From Rhynchosporium graminicola (taxonomy: Eukaryota; Ascomycota; Leotiomycetes; Helotiales; Ploettnerulaceae): 64,000 nucleotides of DNA. The notes beneath the pieces were generated by a model. The model was given only the letters and a program-made list of their open reading frames with translations. It had not been told where the DNA came from and made no database searches. Below are positions 35,335 through 46,975 of this stretch, in pieces. Positions within the stretch are counted from its first letter, which is position 1; each line of letters begins with the position of its first letter. The position numbers and the translations under genes were made by a program. The DNA lies in contig FJUW01000007.1 of assembly GCA_900074885.1 (NCBI GenBank), positions 672,704 to 736,703 of the forward strand, given 5' to 3'.

Positions 35335-35624
35335 GTACGTAGTATTATCACGCTGATTGATTATTTACCACATGTAGAATCGGAACGAGGGGTCGGATCG
35401 TCCGTTGGATATATACTATCTCATCCATGCAGTCAGTCTTTGGGCATCTCGCCTCGCCTTGCCACTATCATCAGTATAGCAGTCGTGACTGACAATGACT
35501 GACTATTGTAGAAGTGGAAATCCGTGGAAGTGACGCGCAGCAAAAGGGACTTTTGGAATAGACACGCGATACTTTCCTCTCAGTGTGGTCAGCAAATCAG
35601 CTCGCGTCCACGAATTACGTTGCC

Positions 35625-35663
35625 CACACACACACACACACTCTCTCTCTCTCTCTCTCTCTC
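35625..35663. repeat. Compound (CA)n(CT)n microsatellite
   Basis: About eight CA units run directly into eleven or so CT units. Confidence 0.9.
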
Positions 35664-37078
35664 ATCTGAGCCGGGAGTTCTGATGAAGGCTTTTCAAGTG
35701 CCGGTGGAGAGGCTTCGCTTATCCAGCCCTAGAGTTGTATTTTCCGACCTCCGCACTTTCGTTGTTGGACGGCTGGCTGCTGCTGTTGCTGCAGATGCAA
35801 GTATTATGCAATCACAGTGCTTGGGGGGGTTTTTTTATTGATAAGGATGGATCGATGATGTGGTTTGGAGGAAGGATGGGGTGCGTTGTTGGTGAAGAGC
35901 AATTACTGGATCTGGATGGGGATAGAGGAGGGGAGGGAGGGGTATGGTATGATACTGTAGAGCGAGAAGAGGGGAGATCTTGACGTAAAGACGCTTTTTC
36001 GTCGTGATCAGGTTGCCTGTAAATTCATACTTCGATTGAACCGTCTTCGATGGTCAGACCTCGAAGATAACATTTAACCTGAGAACCTTGTCCTCGGGAG
36101 TTTTGATATTTGTCTGGAGGACGTTTCTTCTGTATGAATCGAACCAATACGACGAACATACTTCGAAGTATGAAGTTTTGACATCGGACATCATGACGAG
36201 CGAGCTCCAGAAGGCAGACTCGACACGGGTTTCCTGATACAGTGTCCCTTCCCGGAAATGCAGATACCCTAACTCCACTCTTTTCCACTCTTGACAAGGC
36301 TTGATAAATCTTTTCCAGTCACCCGTCTGTCAAGAATACTTTGCCTACCTAAGCTGCCCAAGAACTAACCAAGTCGGGTCCTCTCCAGGGTGTATCCGAC
36401 CCACACGTTCAGGCCTGTGCACGAATGCCCTCACCTCTGGTTAGTAGTTAGGGTTAGGGAGCAAGTACGAGCCTGCGAGTATTTAGGATTAGTTGGAATT
36501 AGGGCGGGAGGTCGTTCATACTTTTTGCAGGATATACTTTTCGCGCGTGGCCAGGTTAAGAAATCGGTATTGGCTGGATAATGGTCGTTTAGGTAAAATC
36601 GTCAAGAAGTCTTCGCCTTGATCCCTCTTGGAATCTTCTTCATACTCGCTCTCTCTCTTCATACTGACTCGTGCGATATGCCTTATGATTGGCCAGGCGT
36701 ACAAATCCATCAAGGGGACAAGCATGTTTTGACTGTTTGTAGAAACATGAAGATTTGTTGCACTTCTTTGTTTTCAGGAAGGTTCGATCTCAAACGGCTC
36801 GGCTTGCATGACCATGCTTCTAACTCGTAAGCAGACGAGAAGAGTTCTTGGAAATCTCTGGGTGGAATAGAGCCGACGAGTCACCAGAGCCCGCTACCTG
36901 GGACACAGAGATACTATATTTTCGTGCTACATGGCTCCATCTTGGCCTAATCCAGAATAGAATTCAGGTTTTTCTTCGCTGTTTCTCACCTGTTCGGCCG
37001 ATGGTAATGCACGAGTAGCTGGCTCGTATGATCTCGCCCTCGCTCTTGTCAGGTCAGGGTTTTTACAGTAGCGGGGGG

Positions 37079-37102
37079 CGCATGAGCATGAGCATGAGCA
37101 TG
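37079..37102. repeat. (GCATGA)n short tandem repeat
   Basis: Four consecutive CATGAG units. Confidence 0.7.
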
Positions 37103-38239
37103 ACAGGGCTGCGGTACTGTACTGGTCTGCCGTGCATGGTTTTGTAAGGTATTGTAAAGTTAGTTGTGCTGGATTGGACGTGCGTTGTTGTACGGTGAAC
37201 AAACTGTGTCTGTTGATGCATCTGAAACTTTACGTGGAGACACACTAGAATCCATCATCCAATGACAAGTCAATTACCTATGACTGCAATCTTACTGTAT
37301 TGTATGTATGTAACGAGTAGTTGGAAAGCCTTGATCGAGGCGGGAGGCTTTGGTGGAGAAGATGGAAGGAAGAGAATCGGCTTTGGTGTCGGGGACTGGA
37401 CTGCGTTGGCTTGGAGCAAGATGGGAGCGGGCGACTTAAAGTGTGGGCGTCGGCGTGAGAAAGAACTGTGATCCGACTTTTCTTTTATGCCCGCCAGCCT
37501 GGGAGCATGGAAAATATTGCAGATATCGGAAGTACCTTACTATCACCAGGGCATAGTAGAGGTATAGGCAGGATTGAATGGTCCACTTACTTACTGTAAT
37601 GGATCGTAAAAACTCCATGATATTGTTCCTTGCCGATCCACTCTCCGCCCCGCATTATACGACAAATTCCATACACATACATACTCGGTAATTTGAGTTG
37701 CAAGTTATATTTCTTCCATTAAGGTTAACCCATGCCAAGCAGGACTTCAACATGGGATGGATGGATTGGATACCTAACTAAGGGTACTTAGCTTAGTACA
37801 GTACATCCACTTCCACATCCACATCCACATTCACCGCACCGGTGCCCAGGGCCGAAGCGCGGCTCTGTATGGCTGGCTGCCTCTTGCCCGCCGGATTTTT
37901 ATTCTTCCGGCGGTACAACTACGGAGTACGGGAGGGCAGCGCACTCATTGGCTCATTGGCTGATTCAATGAATGGATGGTACCTCCTGACGCTAGATCGA
38001 ATCAAGTCAAGCTCAAGTTCAAGTCAAAGTCCAGTCCAGTCCAAGTCACAAGTCACCACCACCCAGGAAGGACCACCACCACCACCAAAAAACAAGCACT
38101 ACAGAGTCTACGCTACGCTACCGAAGCCGTTCTGCTTCAACATCCAAATCTGCAGACCTTCCCGTCCGCCGTTCCTTCTCCAAAACAAACTACACCTACC
38201 AAATCACTTTACAACACACCAAACTAAAAAAACGACGTC

Positions 38240-38268
38240 CGTCCTTCCTTCCTTCCTTCCTTCCTTCC
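38240..38268. repeat. (CCTT)n microsatellite upstream of acrB
   Basis: Seven tandem TTCC units in the pyrimidine-rich leader of the acrB gene. Confidence 0.85.
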
Positions 38269-38462
38269 TCCCTACCACGGCTCGACAGCAAGCAACTATT
38301 CGAATGAGGACTTTACGACGTTCGGCCTTTCCTGCATTGTATCCTATATCTGCCCTCATTCGGCGCCACGCTTAGGAGAAGCGGCGACCGTTCGAACGCT
38401 GAGCTTCGCATCAGCAGCATCCTTCCGCTGACTCGGACGTCCCTCTGGGTCAGCACAGTCGC

Positions 38463-41315
38463 ATGCCTCGTGGACCAGCCACAAGCAAGCGACAGCCAGG
38501 CGCTGCGAATCAACGGGACACCCGGCATGAGAATGGTCTCGTAGGCCCCGGCAAGAAGGTGCAGAAGCAGAAGAGCAATGGTCAGCTCAACGGCCACGCG
38601 AAACCTACCGAGAGCAACTCCTCGACTCCGCCTTTACCGGGAACCCCTCCTCCTTCATCGAACGGACATGCGCGGCGCCCGATGCCTGGCGGTGAGAACA
38701 TGGCAGAGAACAAGATGGTAGCTGGACTCTCCAGGAAAGCCTCGGTCGATGGCTCTTCTGACTCGGCTTCCGATGTGTATCAAAATGCATCAGGGGCCCC
38801 GCCTGCCGTCGAACACCGCCAGATCAATGTCAATGCTGCCAAAAATCCTCTCGTTCATCACGATGCTCTGTCTTTCGCCCTCACCGTTCTCTGGGCTTGC
38901 CCTTTGTGGGATACACTCGCCATCCTTATCGTCCTCCTCCAGATCCCACCGACCTTTCTCTCCATCGTTCACCTATTATTTGCTACACTGACCTTTGTCC
39001 CTCCCTCGACTGCGGCCAATTCTTCTGGTTTGAGCTTCACGGATATTTTACAGGGAACTTTAGGTACTCCATCTGTGGGCACGATCTTCCTCATAGATGT
39101 GCTTGTGTTGATGGTGTGGTTATTTCTCTGGAGCCCCCTTCAGGATATTGCGTTAGACTTGGCCCAGACCGTCATTGCCTTGACACTTGGGGGCGGAACG
39201 AGTGGAAAAGGAGCAGGGATGAAAAATGTGGTATGGTGTTTTAGTGTTATTGGGCTTTCGCATTATTTTCATGGAAATACGATTCAGTCCTTCGGTTTGC
39301 GAGCCATCATGGCCTCGAATGGATTCATAGCTTCGCCAGATCCGGACGACCCCCTGGAGCCTCACTCTGGGAATAGTTCGAAGCGGCATGGTTTGATTAG
39401 AAGCATTTTAGCGATACATATACTTACGCAAGGGGTGGTACGGTACATTCGGGATTGGTATGTTAGGAGAGAAAAAAGGGATAGCTCAGCATCAATAGCC
39501 GATCCAGAGGCCGGGAAGGCATTGGATGCCGGTAGCGATTCAACAACAACTCCACAGACGCAGGAGAACGATTCTCCTGCGTCTCTGACGGTTGGAATAC
39601 CAATTGCAACTATCAAGAAAAAGAAAAAACAAAGCGCGCAAGTCCGAAGTCGTCAGCCACTATGGGCGGCTCTGGCAAGCACCAAAATCGTCATGATAAA
39701 AGAGTACGAAACATCACACACAGCATCTGAGTCCGCTGGTACCAATGCAACGGGGGCAAATGATTTAGGAAATGCACCTTTCCAATCCGAGGCAGATCGC
39801 ATATGGGTAACTTCCATAGGATCTGACGAGGTCGCCTTCAGCACAAGCTATTTTCCTGTCCACAAAAGACAGGAGGGAAGTGAAGAAAACACAGGTTTGG
39901 ATCCCACTGGCATAGACATGACAAAACCTTTCTATGTCAAAGTCAACAATACCACATGGCAGCCGACACGCATAAATTCTACCGCTGAATCTGAGCAAAC
40001 GCAAGGAGATCAAGTCCGTTGGTCTGGGGTGATAGTAGGACTTGCTCCAACTTCCAGCTATCAGTGTGACTTTTACAGCACCTCTGATGACTCGCTCATC
40101 TTCTCTGGCCGGGTACGGACTCTGCAATCCTCCACAGCCGATCTTTCAATTGGCCTATCACCTGGTCCTCACACTGCTGGTCGTCCAGGTTCGCCAACGT
40201 CAACCCTCAGAACCTCGATTGGAACCCAGGAGCTCAAGCTGCAAGAGGAAAAAAGAACTTTGAAGTCAAATCGCAAGGATCAAAAATCAAAGCTTGCCTT
40301 GGTTCGCAAGGAGATCGACAGGTTTGCAGCTGCCGTTCAGTCTACTGGACCGAATGACGAGAAGCAGAAGCAAAAGATTCACCAGAGCAATTTGAACCGA
40401 ACTCAGGCAGAAGAGAGGACGCAAGAACTTGAGTCTGAGATTGCAAGCTTTCAAGCAGTTCCGACAGATGACACCGCTCGATATTCATCAGCGAAGTCCG
40501 AAATCCAGTCACAACGAGATAAGCACAAGCTGGCACGGTCCGAGTTTAACACTGCCAAGGCAGCCGCAGAGCGAGAAATCGAAGAACGCAAGAATGAGTT
40601 GCATGCTCTCAAGCACAAAAGCGACACCAAGAAGGCCAAGCTCAGTCTACTCAACGAGAAGCATGAAGAACTGACAGACGCCAACGCGAAGGGCCTCGAT
40701 GAAGCTGAAAGGAAGGAACGTGAACGCGAAGCCAAGAGGAAGAATCGAGAAGACATTCACGAATTCTACATAAACCGTGATCAGCACCTCAATCTTCAAA
40801 TTCAAGAAGGAACTTCCGCCCTCAACGCCGTCGCACATGCCATAGAGACTCTTCGAGGTCTTCATCGCCAAGACATGTATCAGGCAGACCAGAGTCCCGA
40901 CGCCAGCAACCAGAATCTCTCCACCGGCTTTCCTCCCGACGCGATCCCTGAGAACGGCGGCATGAATGCTAGCGCCTATCCGTGGAATCCGCCTTCCTCT
41001 TCAGCTTTCTCTTCCGGCACCACATCCTCAGACTTGACCGTCACAGCAGGACCAAACTACTCTCCTCACGGAGTTCGCACCCGAGGTCGCACTTCCAGCA
41101 TGCTAAGCAACGTCTCTGGCTTCACGCAATCAAGCAGTGAAGGGCCAAGCGGGGCCAGTGCTTTCTACCCTGGAACAGGCCGGCACACCATGTGGTCCGA
41201 TGCGAGGGAGGAGCGCAAGGAAAGCAGTGCTAGTGGAAGTGCAAGTGGTTCTGGGAGTCTGTCTGATCCGAAAAGCCCGACCGCGAGAAATCTTGGAGCA
41301 GCGTCGAGATGGTAG
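38463..41315 (+). CDS. acrB: Ubiquitination network signalling protein AcrB-like, 950 aa
   Basis: Single-exon gene starting ATG in a GTCGCATGCC context. The N-terminus is basic and disordered (Pro/Ser/Asn-rich, about 1-130). Three to four hydrophobic segments follow: about 135-185 (A-L-S-F-A-L-T-V-L-W-A-C-P-L-W-D-T-L then I-L-I-V-L-L-Q-I-P-P-T-F), about 205-225 and about 245-275. The middle is soluble. A long coiled coil of Lys/Glu/Arg-rich heptads spans about residues 580-790, and the tail is Ser/Gly-rich and disordered. This layout matches Aspergillus nidulans AcrB, a coiled-coil membrane protein genetically tied to the CreB/CreD ubiquitin system in carbon catabolite regulation and acriflavine resistance. 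The match is by architecture and recognised N-terminal and TM sequence. Molecular activity is not established. An upstream frame at 37842-38375 is probably leader sequence. Confidence 0.85.
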   Translation: MPRGPATSKRQPGAANQRDTRHENGLVGPGKKVQKQKSNGQLNGHAKPTESNSSTPPLPGTPPPSSNGHARRPMPGGENMAENKMVAGLSRKASVDGSSDSASDVYQNASGAPPAVEHRQINVNAAKNPLVHHDALSFALTVLWACPLWDTLAILIVLLQIPPTFLSIVHLLFATLTFVPPSTAANSSGLSFTDILQGTLGTPSVGTIFLIDVLVLMVWLFLWSPLQDIALDLAQTVIALTLGGGTSGKGAGMKNVVWCFSVIGLSHYFHGNTIQSFGLRAIMASNGFIASPDPDDPLEPHSGNSSKRHGLIRSILAIHILTQGVVRYIRDWYVRREKRDSSASIADPEAGKALDAGSDSTTTPQTQENDSPASLTVGIPIATIKKKKKQSAQVRSRQPLWAALASTKIVMIKEYETSHTASESAGTNATGANDLGNAPFQSEADRIWVTSIGSDEVAFSTSYFPVHKRQEGSEENTGLDPTGIDMTKPFYVKVNNTTWQPTRINSTAESEQTQGDQVRWSGVIVGLAPTSSYQCDFYSTSDDSLIFSGRVRTLQSSTADLSIGLSPGPHTAGRPGSPTSTLRTSIGTQELKLQEEKRTLKSNRKDQKSKLALVRKEIDRFAAAVQSTGPNDEKQKQKIHQSNLNRTQAEERTQELESEIASFQAVPTDDTARYSSAKSEIQSQRDKHKLARSEFNTAKAAAEREIEERKNELHALKHKSDTKKAKLSLLNEKHEELTDANAKGLDEAERKEREREAKRKNREDIHEFYINRDQHLNLQIQEGTSALNAVAHAIETLRGLHRQDMYQADQSPDASNQNLSTGFPPDAIPENGGMNASAYPWNPPSSSAFSSGTTSSDLTVTAGPNYSPHGVRTRGRTSSMLSNVSGFTQSSSEGPSGASAFYPGTGRHTMWSDAREERKESSASGSASGSGSLSDPKSPTARNLGAASRW

Positions 41316-42785
41316 CTAGACTGCCAGCCAGCGAAGCAAGCGAGCTTAGTTGTTGATGATTTGTTTCCCGTACTTGAAAAAAATGACGAATGAAGTGCTG
41401 TTTTGTTTATACCTGACTAGGATTGAAGTGAAGTGAATTGAGCTTGTAATTGATAGGTGACTTGCTTGTTATCGTTCAAGACTAGCACGCCAGGACCCGG
41501 AGCCCCTTGCCATGTCTTCTTTTTCCCTTCTCCATCTTCTCAATGCACCTTCTTAGCAGATGATTCTCGTACTGCTCCTTCTCTCTGTCCAATGTCTAAC
41601 TACCTAGCAGGTAGGTTCCTTCCTTCCCATACAGCGTAAATCATCTCACACCAAGCGAGTCTCGCTTAATATCAAACAAAATCTTGGCCATTTGCAAACG
41701 TGTGCATGCTTATTACAAACAGGTTTAGGCTGTAGGTAGCAAGTGCAATGGTTTTTGCCTGTTGCGTCTTGCTTCGACGGATTAGATGAGATGGCCATAT
41801 ATGTATGGTACTCCCCATTGTGGATGTTGTAATCCCAAAACGACGTCCATCTTCACGTAAGTTTTCCATAACCATGAGCCAGGATATCTTGCATTTGACA
41901 AGGAGACGCTGCGGGAATCGATGAGAGTAGTGAGCCAAACCCCTCCCTCCATACTCGTGCATGCGAGAGTCAACGCGGGTGCTTCAGGAAACTTCGCCAA
42001 ATGTGTGACTCTTGACGGCCACGGTGGTGCGATTTGTTGTTTGGTTATTTTCCGCCTCCGTTGGCCACTTTGGTTTGTTTCGAATATCGAGATACTGACG
42101 TGCTACCAGGCTTCGGAATCCGTGTGCCCAATTCTCCTTGTACGACCGCGAACGCCATTTGGTCACACGAGGTATTGTGGGATGCCAAATATTGCAGCAC
42201 GTCCTCATTGTTCCAAAGCCTCTCAGACGAAGACAGGCGAGAAGTAGAGCGTCACATCATTTCCTCATCACACTAATGACAGCATCATCTCTTCTTCCCG
42301 ACTGTGCTGCTCAACTGACCGAGTAGAATCTACTTTTGAGCCTGGAAAATCCTCGAGCACTCCCTTCACTCGGAGAAATCAGGAGTCAGTATCACGCGTG
42401 GGTCTCAGAAGGCCGACGTTTGGGATTGGAGTTAAGAAAGGCAAAGGGACGCGAGCGAGCGTTTCTATATCCTGAATACAGGATTGGTGTTACTAGAACG
42501 AAGACTTGATTTCGCTTTGCAGCTTGCTAGGACTCGAATCCTCCCTGCGAAACATCTCACAGATACAAGAGACCTAAAGTTTACTTGGTTTCTTATAACA
42601 TGACCTCTTCATATTTAGATGAGATAAAGAAGAAAGGATCTACCTGATATCCCTCGCGTGATAATAACGAACACGCGGCTCGCCTAAATGTTGCGCATCT
42701 ACTATCCCTTTTTCAAGCGTCACTACTCACCTTCTCGAAATCGCTAATCTAAGGTTAAAACATCCGCTCGCACTTTCGTAAAGTA
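41316..42785. other. Intergenic, no gene seen
   Basis: The start is the 3' flank of acrB. No coding potential I can defend, and no clear repeat inside. Confidence 0.5.
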
Positions 42786-42932
42786 TAAATAGTCTAGCGC
42801 GCTTCCTCTCTGATTCTCACGATACACAGTAGAGATTTCTGCCCTGGAAAGACCACTACACAGCGACCGCGGCAAGACGCAGAATTTGGGCTAAAGTGGT
42901 TGCGAGTAGTTGGTTCGATTCTAACTATCTCT
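42786..42932 (+). repeat. Diverged copy of a tRNA-like Pol III-type repeat
   Basis: It shares two blocks with the element at 43461-43616: the left block AAAT(A/G)GTC(T/G)AGC...CGCTTCCTCTC and the right block GGGCTAA-G-GGTTGCG followed by a T-arm-like TTGGTTCGATTCTAAC and CTTGA. Differences from the other copy include several G-to-A and C-to-T changes, so this copy looks decayed. The GGTTCGATTC core still resembles a Pol III B box. Confidence 0.55.
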
Positions 42933-43460
42933 TGAACTTCCTTCTTGCTTACTTTCTATCGCTAATACGGTCCAAGTCATCTATCTCTATTCAGGTCTTC
43001 GAATCTTCTTTCTATTCTTAGATCTCGGATCTCAGATCTCAAGACCTCACTTCTCTACCTGCTCAACTATCTCACCGCCTCGTAATACTCCCCTTTGTAT
43101 AAATCTCAATGTTGCGTTTTGTGATACTATCCAAGTCAAGTAATCAAGTACGCTCCCTCTCCAATCGCCGCTTCAACGAGCAGAGATTCACTTGCGGAGC
43201 CAGCCTACCGCAGATTTAACCTAACCAACCCCAAAGGGCAAGGTTGAAAACCGCCCATCCTCAGTCCAGCTGTCTTCTCTCTGATCCACCTTCACATCTC
43301 CCATTTCCCTTGTTCTTACCATCTTCGCTTCAACCACTCAAACCGACCATCTCACCATCAAAGCTTCACCTCACCCCTTAACCCCCCACCCCACCATCTC
43401 ATTGCCCCGTCTCACCTCGCCCAAAATCCCATGTCATGTACCCAAGTAGGGCTTCATTTC
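42933..43460. other. Spacer between the two tRNA-like repeats, no gene seen
   Basis: Pyrimidine-rich sequence with a short AGATCTCGGATCTCAGATCTC repeat near 43020-43040. No coding potential. Confidence 0.5.
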
Positions 43461-43616
43461 TCAGACACGGCTCAAATGGTCGAGCACACGCTTCCTCTCC
43501 GAGATTCGGCTCCGAAACTCTGGAAGAGAATCTGCCTTGCGGAGCGTAATGCATCGCAAGGTATTCCATCGGGCTAAGGGGTTGCGGGCTAGCTGGTTCG
43601 AATCCAGCTGTCTCCT
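43461..43616 (+). ncRNA. tRNA-like, structured Pol III-type element
   Basis: A perfect T-arm is visible at 43592-43608: a 5-bp stem GCTGG/CCAGC around the loop TTCGAAT, which contains a canonical B-box GGTTCGAATCC. An A-box/D-arm-like segment lies at 43468-43487 (GCTC/GAGC stem around AAATGGTC). The 7-nt end TGTCTCC after the T-arm pairs over only 5 of 7 positions with TCAGACA at 43461-43467. Between the two halves are two strong hairpins: GAG-TTCGG/CCGAA-CTC inside CTTCC/GGAAG at about 43490-43525, and CCTTGCG/CGCAAGG around 43535-43561. It is too long and poorly paired for an ordinary tRNA, and no anticodon arm can be assigned. A tRNA-derived SINE or a novel Pol III RNA fits best. Confidence 0.5.
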
Positions 43617-43938
43617 TGACTGATATCATTCTTTGGGTTTCAAATCCCTATTCGAGAATCCAAAGTAGGCTTTTATTTCATTCCAGACTTTTTGGGGGTC
43701 TGCCCATTGTTGACCTTCTGAGAGGGTCTCGCTTAATTTTGTGCCTAGGCTGACCTTGAGCTCAACCTCAACGCAGCGCAGGTCGGGTAATGAGATGATG
43801 TGATGGAATATCTAGCTGTATATTTCATGCTATGTCAGTGCTCAGAGCCTGATTGCCACTTGAGAAAATTTGTATTTCATACCGGGTCATCACATCTGCC
43901 TATACACATACATTGCCCTGCGTCTCACTTCCATCCAC
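43617..43938. other. 3' flank of SSADH and downstream of the tRNA-like element, no gene seen
   Basis: Short spacer. The first TTTT that could end a Pol III transcript is at about 43672. Confidence 0.5.
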
Positions 43939-45770
43939 CTACTTCTGCAGTGCCCCACCCATCCCACCATAAGTAATCATCTTCGTAACTTGATACTCAC
44001 CAATTCCGTACTTGGAGCCCTCCCTCCCAAAACCACTCTCCTTTACACCCCCAAACGGCGCCGCAGGATCAGAGATCAAGCCCGTATTGACACCCACCAT
44101 ACCTACCTCCAGGGCCTCAGCGACTCTGGTCACCCTTTGGACATCCCTGGAAAAGAAGTATCCCGCGAGACCAACCTCTGCCGAATTAGCAATCTTGACA
44201 ACCTCCTCCTCAGTCTCAAACTTGAACAACCCTGCAACAGGACCAAAAGTTTCTTCAGAAGCAAGAGCCATATCGACAGTCATACCCGTGATGATCGTCG
44301 GCTGGAAGAAATTCGGTCCTAGTTCCGGCATCTTCTGTCCTCCTTGAATGACTTTTCCGCCCTTCTTCTCCGCGTCTCGGACATGCGCATCAACCTTACT
44401 GATCGCGCGATCATGGATCAAAGGGCCGTGTGTGACGCCTTCAGTATAGCCACCGCCAACTTTGAATTCCTTGACTTTGGCAGCGAATTTTTCGGCGAAG
44501 GAATCGTAGATGGCGGATTGAACGAAGATCCTATTCGCGCAGACACAAGTCTGGCCTGAAGAACGGAATTTGGAAGCAATGGCACCAGCTACTGCTACAT
44601 CGAGATCAGCATCATCGAAGACGATAAATGGTGCGTTGCCACCGAGTTCGAAAGACAACTTTTTAAGCGTGGACGAGGACTGTTTCATGAGGAGTTTACC
44701 GACGCTCGTTGAGCCGGTGAAGGAAACCTTCTTGATTGTTGAGGATGTGGTAAGGAGCTCGCCGACTTGAGCGGTATTGTCGAGTGCGCTGATCACGTTG
44801 ACTACTCCCTTGGGGATACCAGCTCGATGAGCGAGTTCGGCGAGAGCGAGAGCTGTAAAAGGTGTCTCGCCGGGAGATTTGGCTACGACTGTGCAGCCTG
44901 CTGCGAGAGCCGGTCCGATTTTTCGGGTGATCATGGCGGCTGGGAAATTCCATCTGAAGAAGTCAGTCTTGTGTCTTTAACATAAAGGGTGCAATCGTAC
45001 GGCGTGATGAGCCCACAAACACCGACTGGCTCCTTGATTGTAACAACTCTGTTACCCGCTACAGAAGCTGGAATAGTATCACCATACGCCCTCGGAGCCT
45101 CCTCACTAAACCATTCAAAGAAGCTAGCCGCATAAGCAGCTTCTCCTTTAGCATCTGCGAAAGGCTTTCCATTCTCCCATGTAATAAGCTTGGCGATATC
45201 CTCTGAATTTTCGACCTGCGTTCCTATCAACACTCCGTCCTCTCAAATATTTCCTTAGATATGTAGACTCTAGCATACCATCAAATCGTACCACTTCCTT
45301 AGCAATTTCGACCTCTCCCTCCCAGTCTTTATCCTAAAGGCAGGGAATGCCGCAGCCGCAGCATCGATGGCTTTCTGTGTATCCGCGGCATCGAATTCGG
45401 GAGCATTGCCAATGAGTTTTCCAGACGAGGGATCTAAACAAGCAATCAGTCTCAACTCATATTGCAAACGCAGTCCCAATTTCAAGACTCCGCTCCAATC
45501 CCAGATCACATCCTGTACAGCTGCAGTCCTCGCGATTCCTAACCTACCAAAAACATCAAAGGTCTTCCCCGACTTCGCTTTAATCCACTCTCCATTCACA
45601 TACGCAACGCCCGTCTTCAACAGACTCGGATCACTAAGCTTCGGCACATCATGCGACATGGCTAATCCTCTTCTTATAGGTATAGAAACGATTGTTGGAA
45701 GATTGCTTGTGGATTTATGGAACTGTGAACGTGCGGGGGACCGTGTCGTGGTTCGAAGGAGCGTGTTCAT
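43939..45770 (-). CDS. ssadh: Succinate-semialdehyde dehydrogenase (NAD(P)+), 535 aa
   Basis: Four exons: 45548-45770, 45279-45433, 45001-45215 and 43939-44953. The introns are GTAGGT...TTTAG, GTATGC...GCAG and GTACGA...TTCAG, and the exon sum is 1608 nt. It is an aldehyde dehydrogenase of the SSADH class: [37 protein letters not shown] (cofactor site), the general base in SFELGGNAP (Glu about 300) and the catalytic thiol in [11 protein letters not shown] (Cys about 334), with the C-terminal [14 protein letters not shown]. It oxidises succinate semialdehyde to succinate, the last step of the GABA shunt. The 44-residue Arg/Ser/Thr-rich N-terminus looks mitochondrial. A second Met at about residue 38 (MSHDVPK) could give a cytosolic form. 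All motifs are intact. Arginase, another amino-acid nitrogen catabolic enzyme, is 5.4 kb away. Confidence 0.95.
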
Positions 45771-46975
45771 GATTGAATGAGGGGGGATGGGAGCTTTTTG
45801 AGGTGATCTTAGCTTCGGAAACCGAGGTCTAGTTGGGTGCTAAGAGGTATATGATGGATGGGGATGACATCGATGGGTGAGGAGAGGTTTCAATTGGTGA
45901 GTTGGATTGGATTAGATTGGTTTGAGGGTATGTGAGAGCGGACGCGAAGAGTCTCCATATTCGGACCTTGAGAGATCCCCGGTTGGAGAAGTGGGGGGGT
46001 ATGGGTGATTATACAGTAAGTTACAACCCAACTTGAAGCTCCGCAAAGCTCCGCAAAGCTCTAGCTACAGCTACACCTACCTAACCTACATATCTCTGCT
46101 CCTGGAAAGAAAGAAGAACCAGTTTAGTTGCCGACGCTGTTTGTCATACCTCTCGTGTATGCTTTTTCTTCTTGATCTGCTTGCAGGAAGATACATTATC
46201 ACAGGCGGGATGATAGTATAAGTAAATCAAAGATAATGAATCCTCTAGTCGTCGCTGCCGCCCTTCCCCCACCACCTCATCCCGCCTCCCATCCTCCTAC
46301 CCTCCCACCACCTGTAGGGTGTCTGCCCATAAGTCCGTAGATAATCTAAAAATAAATCATATTCAGGTCACCTCCTGGGGGAAGGTGGCACCGAGCAGCA
46401 GTTCAATATCGGAGTTTAGTTGAGTGACGGATGGAGATGAATGCCTACCTACCTATCTACCTATGAATTCACATCTTGGCGCTTCTATGCCAGTTCAGCT
46501 CGGCGTGAATATCGACGCCTGGTGAAAACTTGAGTACTGGCGGAACCACCAGCACGAATTCGAAAGCATAGATAAGTTTCAAAAGAGTAAGAATTATAGA
46601 GTAGGTAGAAGGTATTTTCTATAATACGAAAGCTATTTGGCCTGAAGACCGACCCGTGTAGACGTATATTTTTGGTGGTAATTTGCTGTATTGCCTCGCG
46701 CAGCGTTAAGTCCTCAATTAGTCGTACCTCCTTGCTTTGAGGACCACTGTAATGTAATACTCAATGTCCTTCCCCAAAATATGAGAGAAAGGTATCACGA
46801 TGAATGAAGTGTATCTTTGCATTGCGAACCTCTCCTCAGGCACTGGCGCAGCAATATAATTGCTTTTCTACCATTAAAATTCATCTCTCATTAAGCTCCG
46901 ATCCAGTCATAGCTCATATAGTCATTTCGTCTCAAATCACTGCAAGTTCTGTATCCCAACCCAGAAAACTAGGCC
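45771..46975. other. Intergenic: SSADH promoter side and senescence-gene 3' flank
   Basis: No gene supported. A CTACC-type repeat lies near 46445-46465. The sequence immediately above 45770 is the presumed SSADH promoter. Confidence 0.5.

Larger units (their letters stand above)
33709..38462. other. Gene-poor stretch with decayed coding sequence and the acrB upstream region
   Basis: No intact gene is supported. Minus-strand coding-like fragments at 34050-35334 are listed separately. Two more minus-strand frames near 36054-36300 and 36516-36725 have plausible composition but no recognisable family. Microsatellites lie at 35625-35663 and 38240-38268. The last 600 bp are the probable promoter and 5' leader of acrB. 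Confidence 0.5.

Noticed and set aside
37842..38375. 177-codon plus-strand frame upstream of acrB
   Set aside because: Crosses the CCTT microsatellite and other low-complexity sequence in the likely leader of acrB; no domain.
42525..42560. A reverse-oriented B-box-like GGATTCGAGTCC on the minus strand
   Set aside because: No 5-bp T-stem with a 7-nt loop can be formed and no A box is found at a proper distance.
43185..43210. TTGCGGAG shared by 43190, the tRNA-like element and 63625, as a possible repeat family
   Set aside because: An 8-mer is expected about this often by chance in 64 kb, and the flanks do not align.
43461..43616. Calling this element an ordinary tRNA
   Set aside because: The acceptor stem pairs over only 5 of 7 positions, no anticodon arm can be placed, and the length is about 156 nt with two internal hairpins.
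43399..43629. Minus-strand 76-codon frame containing AGFEPASPQPLS
   Set aside because: This peptide pattern is the antisense translation of a T-arm/B box; the locus is a tRNA-like element, not a protein gene.
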